From Microbacterium excoecariae (GTDB taxonomy: Bacteria; Actinomycetota; Actinomycetes; Actinomycetales; Microbacteriaceae), in NCBI RefSeq assembly GCF_011326725.1, contig NZ_JAANCO010000001.1, forward strand, positions 682,001 to 746,000: 64,000 nt of DNA, in the 5' to 3' direction. The translations under genes were made by a program, and so were the position numbers. Position 1 is the stretch's first letter. Every line of letters starts with the position of its first letter. The notes under the pieces are model-generated. The model worked only from the letters and a program-made list of their open reading frames with translations. It did no database searches and had not been told where the DNA came from. Below are positions 1 to 7,136 of the stretch, in pieces.

Positions 1-1
1 C

Positions 2-820
2 CAGACCCACACGGTCGCGCTCGTCGTGCCCGAGGACACGTCGCGGTTCTTCGGGGATCCGTACTTCGCGGCCATCGTCGCGGGGCTGAACGAGCGCCTG
101 ACGCGGGCGCGGTACATGCTCGGGCTGTTTGTGGCCTCGGAGGACCCGCACGACCGCGCCGCCGCGTTCGTGGCCTCGGGGAGCGTCGACGGCGCGCTCA
201 TCGTGAGCCACCACACGAGCGACGCCTTCCTCGAGCGCCTCGCCCGTTCGGGCCCCGTCGTCTTTGGCGGCCGCCCCGCGCACCCGCGCCCCGGCGACGT
301 CTGGGTCGACGTCGACAACCGCGAGGGTGGGCGCATGGCGGCCCGGCGGATCGTCGCGCGCGGGCGCACGCGCGTCGCGACGATCGCCGGCTCGCTCGAC
401 ATGCCGGCCGGGCAGGAGCGGCTCGCGGGCTTCCGCGAGGTGCTCGGCGAGGCGGGGCTGGCGCCCGTCGCGGTGGAGGACGGGGGCTTCTCGGCGGTCG
501 GCGCCGCGCGCGCCATGGAGCGGATCCTCGCCGTGGGCGGCGTGCCCGACGCGCTCTTCATCGCCAGCGACCTCATGGCGCGGGGCGCGCTGGCCGTGCT
601 GGCGCGGGCGGGCATCCGCGTACCCGCGGACGCGCTGATCGTCGGCTTCGACGACTCGCCCGTGGCCACCGCGGTGGTGCCCGCGCTGACGACGATCCGC
701 CAGCCCTCGCACGATCAGGGGGTCGCCATGGCCGACGTGATGCTGCGGATCCTCGCGGGGGAGGATCCGCCCCGCGAGACGCTGCTCCCGCTCGAGCTGG
801 TCGTGCGCGACAGCGGCTGA
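2..820 (+). CDS. LacI/GalR-family regulator, 5'-truncated by window edge
   Basis: This is the effector-binding part of a LacI-type transcription factor. The open frame continues to the left edge, so the N-terminal helix-turn-helix lies outside the window and the GTG at 26 is not the true start. Visible family hallmarks are the strand VALVVPED followed by FFGDPYFAAIVAGL, the VDVDNREGGRMAARRI segment, DALFIASDLMARGAL, and the C-terminal VGFDDSPVA followed by LTTIRQPSHDQG. This is the periplasmic-binding-protein-like fold (Peripla_BP_3). The ligand is probably a sugar, but nothing visible names it. The gene ends 5 bases from the convergent MFS gene and no terminator stem is visible between them. 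Confidence 0.9.
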   Translation, partial: QTHTVALVVPEDTSRFFGDPYFAAIVAGLNERLTRARYMLGLFVASEDPHDRAAAFVASGSVDGALIVSHHTSDAFLERLARSGPVVFGGRPAHPRPGDVWVDVDNREGGRMAARRIVARGRTRVATIAGSLDMPAGQERLAGFREVLGEAGLAPVAVEDGGFSAVGAARAMERILAVGGVPDALFIASDLMARGALAVLARAGIRVPADALIVGFDDSPVATAVVPALTTIRQPSHDQGVAMADVMLRILAGEDPPRETLLPLELVVRDSG

Positions 821-825
821 GCGGG

Positions 826-2109
826 CTACGCCGCGGGAATCGGATCCGCCCCGCGCGCGTGCTCTGCCCACGCCGGCTCCGCGGGGAGGATCCGGAGCGC
901 GCGCGTGCCGACCGCGAGCGCGGCGGCGAGCGCGCAGATGCCGGCGCACACGAGGATCGTCGGCCCGCGCCCGGCCCACGCGAGCCCGAGGCCCGCGACG
1001 AGCGGAGCGAGCGGCATGGCGCCGCGGGAGAACACCTGCGCCGCCGCGTTCGCCCGCCCGAGGAGGCGGTCGGGCGTGGCCACGACGAAATACCCGCTGA
1101 GGCCGGCGTTCACGGCGGGGAGGAGGAGCGCGGGCGCCGCGAGCACGGCCGTCACCGCCCACGGGGTCGTCACGAGCGCGACGCCCGCCGCCCCGCACGC
1201 GAGCGCGGCGAGCCCCGAGATCGCGACGAGCCCGGTCGGGACGCGGTGGACGACGGGGCCCGCGCCCAGGGCGCCGACGAGCATGGCCGCGCCGACGCCC
1301 GCGCCGACCCAGCCGATCGCCGCGGGGGAGTGGCCGGCCTGCTGGAGGGCGTAGATCGCCGTCGTGACGGCCGCGGAGATCCCGAGGTTCACGATGGTCG
1401 TGACGACGACGACGCCCCGGAGATCCGGTCGCGCCCAGATCCAGGCGAGCCCCTCGATCACCTCCCGCCCGGCCGATCGCGGGCCGGCCCCGGCGGCCGC
1501 GCGCGGGCGGCGCGCCGCGGCCGGGGCCCCGGGCGCCGGGCGCAGGCGGTCGATCGCCCACGCCGCCGCGCCCGCGATCGCGTGGCACGCGGCCATAGCC
1601 GCGCCGACGGCGCCCGCGCCCGCCGTGAGCAGGAGACCGCCGAGCGGGCCGCCCGCGAGCTGGAGGGCGGCGTCGCGCGCCTGATTCGCGGCCTGCGCGC
1701 GGCCCATCTCCTCGGGCGCGACGACCTGCTTCAGCGCGCTCTCCCCGGCGACGTCGAACAACCCGGTGCGCGCCGCGAGCAGGGCGTCGATCGCGAGGAG
1801 CACGGCGAAGGTCAGCGCGTCGGCGGTCGCGAGGAGGGCAAAGGCCCCGGCGAGAGCGCAGCCGATCACCGCGCCCGCGATCATGAGGGGGATGCGCGGG
1901 CGCCGGTCGGCGAGGACGCCGCCCGCGAGCGTGAGAACGAGCCGGACGGCGGCGCCCGTCGCGGCGATGACGCCCGCCTGCGCGGGGTCGTCCGTGACGA
2001 CGAGCGCGATGAGCGGTATGGCGAAGGCGAACAGCGCCTCGGCGAGGCCGCGACTCGTGTCGCTCACGAGCCAGGCGACGTAGCGCGCGTTGCGGAACAG
2101 GGGGGTCAT
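826..2109 (-). CDS. MFS transporter (drug-exporter-like)
   Basis: A 427-residue, roughly 12-helix major facilitator protein. It begins MTPLFRNARYVAWLVSD and has the cytoplasmic loop motif LADRRPRIPLMIAG (the GxxxDRxGRR-type A motif after helix 2). The open frame extends well upstream, but that part is antisense to the next gene. ATG at 2109 is chosen because a promoter fits it exactly: -35 TTGCGC, 17 bases, -10 TACGCT, 6 bases, ATG, a leaderless arrangement. It is divergent from the ArsR-type regulator at 2182, whose probable operators cover this promoter, so the regulator probably represses the transporter. The substrate is unknown; antimicrobial export is the usual guess for this pairing. 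Confidence 0.85.
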   Translation of the reverse strand: MTPLFRNARYVAWLVSDTSRGLAEALFAFAIPLIALVVTDDPAQAGVIAATGAAVRLVLTLAGGVLADRRPRIPLMIAGAVIGCALAGAFALLATADALTFAVLLAIDALLAARTGLFDVAGESALKQVVAPEEMGRAQAANQARDAALQLAGGPLGGLLLTAGAGAVGAAMAACHAIAGAAAWAIDRLRPAPGAPAAARRPRAAAGAGPRSAGREVIEGLAWIWARPDLRGVVVVTTIVNLGISAAVTTAIYALQQAGHSPAAIGWVGAGVGAAMLVGALGAGPVVHRVPTGLVAISGLAALACGAAGVALVTTPWAVTAVLAAPALLLPAVNAGLSGYFVVATPDRLLGRANAAAQVFSRGAMPLAPLVAGLGLAWAGRGPTILVCAGICALAAALAVGTRALRILPAEPAWAEHARGADPIPAA

Positions 2110-2123
2110 GACCCCAGCGTAGA

Positions 2124-2181
2124 TTGGCAATAAAAGTTGCGCAATAAGAATTGCGCAAATAGTGCTGGCTAGACTCGATGC
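2124..2181. promoter_or_regulatory. Divergent promoters with three operator copies (TTGCGCAA type)
   Basis: The 72-base gap between the MFS and ArsR-type genes is AT-rich for this genome. It carries two perfect 8-base palindromes TTGCGCAA (2137-2144 and 2151-2158) and a degenerate third, TTGGCAA (2124-2130), spaced 13-14 bases apart. The minus-strand promoter has its -35 (TTGCGC) inside the 2137-2144 palindrome and -10 TACGCT at 2115-2120. The plus-strand -10 TAGACT (2170-2175) lies 6 bases before the regulator's ATG, so both genes look leaderless. This layout is typical of an autoregulating repressor. Confidence 0.7.
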
Positions 2182-2778
2182 ATGACGGCAGGCACGGAGG
2201 GGCCCGAGGGATCCGGGCGGGAGAGCTGGCTCACCGCGGAGATGCTCAAGGCGCTCGCGCACCCCATCCGCCAGCGCCTCGTGCGTCTGCTCCGGCGCCG
2301 CGAGTATCTCCGCGCCGCCGACGCCGCGGCGGAGCTCGGCGAGCCTGCCAACAAGGTCAGTTTCCACCTGCGCGTGCTCGCGGACGCCGGCTTCCTCGTG
2401 GAGGCGCCGGAGCGCGCGCGCGACGGCCGGGACCGCGTGTGGCGCGCCGTGCCGGGCGCGTGGAACCTCGGCGGGCCGGAGCACCCCGTGCCGGACGAGG
2501 CCCTCGGCGCGGTCGTGCTGCGCTCCGTCGCCGACGAGCACCAGGACCTCGTGCGCCGGGTCGTCGCGTGGGCGCCCGACTACACCTCGGGCCGCGACGC
2601 GGACACGCACGGCACCTTCACGCGTGCGTCGGCACGCCTGACGCCCGCGGAGTTCGAGGCCCTCATGGAGCGGATCCAGGACCTCATCGCGGAGGCCGAG
2701 CGCGCGCACGACCGCGCCGATCCCGCGAGCACGTTCTACGAGATCGACATCGTCGCGGCCGACGACACGCTGCGATAG
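2182..2778 (+). CDS. ArsR-type winged-helix regulator
   Basis: A 198-residue HTH_20/ArsR-like DNA-binding protein. Residues ~18-80 (ALAHPIRQRLVRLL, then AADAAAELGEPANKVSFHLRVLADAGFL) form the winged helix with a typical recognition helix. The C-terminal half is helical and charged, as in the 'helix-turn-helix domain-containing' actinobacterial members that pair with MFS exporters. No metal-binding cysteines are visible, so it is not a classical metal sensor. It is divergent from the MFS gene and separated from it by the TTGCGCAA operator array. The start is supported by TAGACT six bases upstream (leaderless). Confidence 0.85.
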   Translation: MTAGTEGPEGSGRESWLTAEMLKALAHPIRQRLVRLLRRREYLRAADAAAELGEPANKVSFHLRVLADAGFLVEAPERARDGRDRVWRAVPGAWNLGGPEHPVPDEALGAVVLRSVADEHQDLVRRVVAWAPDYTSGRDADTHGTFTRASARLTPAEFEALMERIQDLIAEAERAHDRADPASTFYEIDIVAADDTLR

Positions 2779-2782
2779 CGCG

Positions 2783-4135
2783 TCAGGACTGCGGATCCCC
2801 GCCCATCTGGCCCACGGCGGGGATCGGACCGCCATCGTCCGCGCCGGTCCGGCGCGCGCGGGCGATGAGGTTACCGAGGTGGTAGATCGCGAGCGCCGCG
2901 ACCGTGCCGAGCACGATGCCGCCGAACTCGAAGCCCTCGATGTGCGCCGTGAAGCCCGCGATCCCGATCACGAGCGCGACCGCGGCCGTGTACTGGTTCA
3001 CGGGGCGCGAGAAGTCGACGCGGTTGTCGACCCAAATCTTGATCCCGATGATCCCGATGAGGCCGTAGAGCGCGGTGGTCACGCCGCCGAGCACGCCCGG
3101 CGGGATCGAGTTGAACACGGCGCCGATCTTCGGCGAGAACGCGAGGAGGATGGCGGCGAGGCCCGCGACCCAGTACACCGCGGTCGAGTACACGCGCGTC
3201 GCGGCCATGACGCCGATGTTCTCGCCGTACGTCGTGGTGCCGGATCCGCCGCCCGCGCCTGCGATCGTCGTCGCGAGGCCGTCCGCGATGAGGGCGCGGC
3301 CCGTGTAACGGTTCACGCCCTGGTCCGTCATCGTCGCGACCCCGCGCACGTGCCCGACGTTCTCCGCGATGAGCACGAGCACGACGGGGAGGAACATCGC
3401 GATCGTCGACCACGTGCCGGGCGAGGCGAAGTCCGGCGCGTGGAACTCGGGAAGCCCGATCCAGGCCGCCTCCGAGATGACCTCGGCGGGGGAGAGGCCC
3501 GTGTCGGGGTTCTCGACCCCGAAGTAGCCGGTCGCGATGGCGTAGAGGTAGCCGACGAGGACGCCGAGGAAGATCGAAATGCGCCCGAGGAAGCCGCGGA
3601 AGAGGACCGCGAACAGGATGACGGCGACGAGCGTGATCGTCGCGGCGACGCCATCGACCTGGAAGTTCGCCCACGCCGTCGGGGCGAGGTTGAACCCGAT
3701 GAGCGCGACGATCGCGCCCGCGACGACCGGCGGCATGAGCCGATCGATCCAGCCGAGGCCTGCGACCTGGACGATGACGCCGACGAGGGCGAGGAGGACG
3801 CCGACCGCGACGACGCCCGCGAGGGCGGATCCGATGGCGCCCGACGCGGTCGCGGCCGTGATCGGCGCGATGAACGCGAACGAGGAGCCGAGGTAGCTCG
3901 GCAGCCGGTTGCCCGTGATGACGAGGAAGAGCAGGGTGCCGAGGCCCGAGAACAGCAGGGTCGTCGAGACGGGGAAGCCCGTGAGTGTCGGGACGAGGAA
4001 CGTCGCGCCGAACATCGCGACGACGTGCTGGATCCCCATCGCGATCGTGGCGGGCCAGTTCAGCCGCTCGCCGGGCGAGACGACCTCTCCGGGGGCGGCG
4101 GTGCGTCCGTTTCCGTGCAGGGTCCAACCGAACAT
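2783..4135 (-). CDS. NCS2 uracil/xanthine permease
   Basis: A 450-residue polytopic membrane protein of the nucleobase:cation symporter-2 family (UraA/RutG/PbuX). Hallmarks are NWPATIAMGIQHVVAMFGAT near the N terminus, PSYLGSSFAFIAPI (helix 3), LIAENVGHVRG with the conserved Glu and His of helix 8, and GGSGTTTYGENIGVMAATRV with the helix-10 Glu. The GTTTYGENIG form is close to uracil permeases, so uracil is the likelier substrate. ATG 4135 is preceded by GAAGGA at good spacing. The longer open frame upstream is a shadow. It converges with the ArsR-type gene (4-base gap) and diverges from the BCCT gene. Confidence 0.88.
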   Translation of the reverse strand: MFGWTLHGNGRTAAPGEVVSPGERLNWPATIAMGIQHVVAMFGATFLVPTLTGFPVSTTLLFSGLGTLLFLVITGNRLPSYLGSSFAFIAPITAATASGAIGSALAGVVAVGVLLALVGVIVQVAGLGWIDRLMPPVVAGAIVALIGFNLAPTAWANFQVDGVAATITLVAVILFAVLFRGFLGRISIFLGVLVGYLYAIATGYFGVENPDTGLSPAEVISEAAWIGLPEFHAPDFASPGTWSTIAMFLPVVLVLIAENVGHVRGVATMTDQGVNRYTGRALIADGLATTIAGAGGGSGTTTYGENIGVMAATRVYSTAVYWVAGLAAILLAFSPKIGAVFNSIPPGVLGGVTTALYGLIGIIGIKIWVDNRVDFSRPVNQYTAAVALVIGIAGFTAHIEGFEFGGIVLGTVAALAIYHLGNLIARARRTGADDGGPIPAVGQMGGDPQS

Positions 4136-4347
4136 GCGGGTCCTTCGTCGAGGGCGGGTGACCGGGAGGGCGCATGCCGGTCGGATCCACGTTACCCGCG
4201 TTCCCCGGGATCGCGCACGCCGCCCGGGCAGGATCTCCCGGGGCGGCATTTCGTCGGATTGCCGATGAATCCCCTGATGGCGGGCGCTGTTCCGCGCTAG
4301 GTTGTCGCCCGAGTACCCGAGCGAAGACAAGAGAATACGGAACGGAC
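4136..4347. promoter_or_regulatory. Divergent intergenic region, permease/BCCT promoters
   Basis: This 212-base gap has no gene. A -10-like TAACGT (minus strand, 4189-4194) could serve the permease, followed by a ~53-base leader with a Shine-Dalgarno GAAGGA. A -10-like TAGGTT (plus strand, 4298-4303) could serve the BCCT gene. No convincing -35 boxes or operator palindromes were found. These are tentative assignments by eye. Confidence 0.35.
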
Positions 4348-6438
4348 ATGACGGACGAGAACACCCCACGGGAGAAGAAGACCCCCGTGCGCAACCTGGT
4401 GCGCGAGGTGACCCACCCCGCCCTGATCCCCGGGATCGGCGTGGAGGACACCCCCCGGACCTTCGCGACCAACTGGGTCGTGCTCGGCGTGGCCGGGATC
4501 GCGACGCTCGGCGTCGTGATCTGGGGCATCCTGGCGCCCGAGAACATCCTGGCGGTGGGCGGATCCGCCCTCACCTGGGTGATGACGAACTTCGGCTGGC
4601 TCTTCTCGGCGCTGGCGATCGTGATCCTCGGCTTCATGCTCGTGGTGGGCTACGGCCGCACCGGCGGCGTGCGGCTCGGCGCCGACGACGAGCAGCCCGA
4701 GTTCTCGACGACGGCGTGGATCGCCATGCTGTTCTCGGCGGGCATGGGCATCGGCCTGCTCTTCTGGGGGCCGGCCGAGCCGCTCGACTTCTTCCAGAAC
4801 GTGCCGCCGGGCGTCAACGCCGAGCCGGGCTCGCGCGACGCCATGATGGCCTCGCTCGCGCAGGCGACGCTGCACTGGGGCCCGATGGCGTGGGGCCTGT
4901 ACGCCCTCGTCGGCGGCGCGATCGCCTACAGCGCCTACCGCCGCGGCCGCGCCCCGCTGATCTCGGCGATCCTCACGCCCATCTTCAAGGAGAAGACCGA
5001 GGGCTGGATCGGATCCGTCATCGACATCTTCGCGATCCTTGTCACGCTCTTCGGCACGGCCGTGACGCTCGGCCTCGGCGCGCTGCAGGTCGCGGAGGGC
5101 GTCGAGGTCGTCTCCGGTATGGGCGACCTCGGGAACGCCGGCATCATCGTGATCGTCACGGTCCTGACCGTCGGTTTCGTGATCTCGGCGGTCTCGGGCC
5201 TCAAGCGCGGCATTCGCCTGCTCTCGAACGCGAACATGGTGCTCGCGGGCCTGCTCGCGGTCGTCGTGTTCGTCGGCGGGCCCACCCTGTTCCTCCTGAA
5301 CATCATTCCCTCGAGCATCCCGAACTTCCTCGACGAGCTGTGGGCGATGCTGTCCCGCAACGCCGCCGAGGGTGAGGACGCGGCGGCGTTCGTGTCGTCC
5401 TGGACGAACTACTACTGGGCGTGGTGGATCTCGTGGACGCCCTTCGTCGGCATGTTCATCGCGAAGATCTCCCGCGGCCGCACGCTGCGCGAGTTCGTCA
5501 CGGTCGTCATCATCGTCCCGGCCGCGGTCTGCATCGCGTGGTTCGGCATCATGGGCGGCGCCTCGATGTTCTTCGACGAGTCCTCGGGCGGCGACCTGAC
5601 GGCCGCCTACGGCGAGGGCGGCGCGCAGGCCGTGCTCTACGCCCTGTTCGACGCGCTCCAGTCGCACGTGACGATCTTCGGCGCGGCGTTCCCGCTCGCG
5701 ACGATCCTCAACGTCATGGCGATGATCTCGATCATCCTGTTCTTCGTGACCTCCGCCGACTCCGCGTCGATCGTGATGGGATCCATCACTCAGCGGGGTC
5801 GCCCCGAGCCCACCGCGTGGGTGACGGTCGCGTGGGGACTGCTGCTGTCGGCGACCGCCCTCGTGCTCCTGCTCGCGGGCGGAAACGACGCCCTGACGGG
5901 CCTGCAGTCGATCATGGTCGTCACGGCGCTGCCGTTCGCCATCATCCTCATCGGCGTGCTCATCTCGTGGGGCAGCGACCTCCGGAGCGACCCGTACATG
6001 ATCCGGCGCGCCTTCGCGAAGGCCGCGATCGCGCAGGGCGTGCGCCGCGGCATCGAGGAGCACGGCGACGACTTCGTCTTCGAGGCGACCGAGGTCGCGC
6101 CCGACGAGGGCGCGGGCGCGGGCATCGACACCGAGGCTCCCGAGCTCACCGAGTGGTGGGACACCGCGACCGGCCAGATGCCGATCGTGCCGCAGGCCAC
6201 GACGGCGAGCGACGTCACGCGCACGCTCGAGCCGGGCCGGATCCAGCCGCGCGGCCCGGCGGATCCGCACCACTCCGCGTCGGGCGAGGCCTCGCTCACG
6301 GTCGGCGAGGAGCGCTGGACGCGCCGCGAGCGCCGAGAGCGGGAGGCGGCCGAGGCCGCCGCGGAGACGGCCGCGGACGAGCGGCCCGGCGACGAGGGGC
6401 CGGACGCCGACGGCGACGGCCGCCCAACGGGCGCCTGA
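4348..6438 (+). CDS. BCCT-family betaine/carnitine/choline transporter
   Basis: A 696-residue BCCT symporter, which typically imports glycine betaine or related osmolytes with Na+. Signatures are AGMGIGLLFWGPAEPLDFF (helix 3 glycine motif), the Trp-rich YYWAWWISWTPFVGMFIAKI (helix 8 aromatic box and conserved loop), and FFVTSADSASIVMGSITQ near helix 10. The core is residues ~45-565. A hydrophilic, acidic tail of about 120 residues, rich in Glu and Ala, follows; long C-terminal tails act as osmosensors in BetP, so a similar role is possible here. ATG 4348 (MTDENTPREKK) is chosen because the longer frame lacks family sequence. A strong stem-loop follows the stop. Confidence 0.92.
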   Translation: MTDENTPREKKTPVRNLVREVTHPALIPGIGVEDTPRTFATNWVVLGVAGIATLGVVIWGILAPENILAVGGSALTWVMTNFGWLFSALAIVILGFMLVVGYGRTGGVRLGADDEQPEFSTTAWIAMLFSAGMGIGLLFWGPAEPLDFFQNVPPGVNAEPGSRDAMMASLAQATLHWGPMAWGLYALVGGAIAYSAYRRGRAPLISAILTPIFKEKTEGWIGSVIDIFAILVTLFGTAVTLGLGALQVAEGVEVVSGMGDLGNAGIIVIVTVLTVGFVISAVSGLKRGIRLLSNANMVLAGLLAVVVFVGGPTLFLLNIIPSSIPNFLDELWAMLSRNAAEGEDAAAFVSSWTNYYWAWWISWTPFVGMFIAKISRGRTLREFVTVVIIVPAAVCIAWFGIMGGASMFFDESSGGDLTAAYGEGGAQAVLYALFDALQSHVTIFGAAFPLATILNVMAMISIILFFVTSADSASIVMGSITQRGRPEPTAWVTVAWGLLLSATALVLLLAGGNDALTGLQSIMVVTALPFAIILIGVLISWGSDLRSDPYMIRRAFAKAAIAQGVRRGIEEHGDDFVFEATEVAPDEGAGAGIDTEAPELTEWWDTATGQMPIVPQATTASDVTRTLEPGRIQPRGPADPHHSASGEASLTVGEERWTRRERREREAAEAAAETAADERPGDEGPDADGDGRPTGA

Positions 6439-6449
6439 CGAGACGCCGC

Positions 6450-6485
6450 GTGAGGGGCGCCGGGGGAGACCCCGGCGCCCCTCAC
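6450..6485. terminator. Bidirectional terminator hairpin
   Basis: A perfect 16-bp stem (left arm 6450-6465, right arm 6470-6485) with a 4-base GAGA loop lies between the convergent BCCT gene and TetR gene, one base beyond the TetR stop. There is no T-run, as is common for actinobacterial terminators. Confidence 0.8.
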
Positions 6486-6486
6486 G

Positions 6487-7050
6487 CTATGCGCGCAGGG
6501 CGTCGACGAGCGCGCCGAGGCTCGACGCCATGTCGGCGGACGGGTCGAGCAGCCACTGCGTCTGCAGCCCGTCGGCGGCGGCGATGAGCGCGGCGGCGGC
6601 GCGATCCGGGTCGAGATCGGCGCGGATCGCACCGTCCTCCTGCCCGCGCCGTAGCGCCTCGGCGCTCGCCTCGGTGAGGCGGCGGAAACGCTCGGCGAAG
6701 TAGGTGTGCGCGGGGTGGTCGGGATCCGCCGCCTCCGCGCTGAGCTGCGTGTACAGCCGCACGAGGCCGGGGACCGTGGCGTTGTGCGCGACGACGCGCA
6801 GGAGGCCGTCGAGGGGATCGTCCTGATACGCGACGGTGTCGACCTCGTCGCGCTTGCGGAGGACCGCTGTGAACAGCTCGTCCTTGCTGCCGAAGTAGTG
6901 CAGGAGGCCCGCCTGGCTGAGGCCGACGGCGTCCGCGATCTCGCGCACCGAGGCGCCGCGGTATCCGTGCGTGGCGATGACGTCGAGCGCGGTCGTGAGA
7001 ATCTCCTCGCGCTTGGCGATGCCCTTCGCGTATGCGCCTCGTTGTGCCAT
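6487..7050 (-). CDS. TetR-family regulator
   Basis: A 187-residue TetR repressor. The helix-turn-helix is at residues ~12-58 (ILTTALDVIATHGYRGAS, VREIADAVGLSQAGLLHYFGSKDELF). The all-helical C-terminal half has the AAAALIAAADGLQTQWLLDP pattern of TetR_C_6-like domains. ATG 7050 (MAQRGAYAKG) is preferred to the longer frame because it sits 6 bases after a -10 TTTAAT with a -35 TTGAAT 17 bases further up (leaderless). It is divergent from the GH3 beta-glucosidase, whose promoter overlaps its own, so the glucosidase is the likely target. Confidence 0.85.
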   Translation of the reverse strand: MAQRGAYAKGIAKREEILTTALDVIATHGYRGASVREIADAVGLSQAGLLHYFGSKDELFTAVLRKRDEVDTVAYQDDPLDGLLRVVAHNATVPGLVRLYTQLSAEAADPDHPAHTYFAERFRRLTEASAEALRRGQEDGAIRADLDPDRAAAALIAAADGLQTQWLLDPSADMASSLGALVDALRA

Positions 7051-7056
7051 CCCTCG

Positions 7057-7103
7057 ATTAAAGCCGACCGGGGCTTGAGATTCAAAGCCTAACGACATAC
7101 GGT
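7057..7103. promoter_or_regulatory. Overlapping divergent promoters with alternating AAGCC/GGCTT half-sites
   Basis: Toward GH3: -35 TTGAGA (7075-7080), 17 bases, -10 TACGGT (7098-7103). Toward tetR: -35 TTGAAT (minus strand, 7080-7085), 17 bases, -10 TTTAAT (7057-7062). The two -35 boxes share base 7080. Half-sites AAGCC (7061-7065), GGCTT (7072-7076) and AAGCC (7085-7089) alternate in orientation across both promoters and are the probable TetR operator. Confidence 0.6.
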
Positions 7104-7136
7104 TTTCGAGAACCCCACCCGACCCGATGGAGAGTC

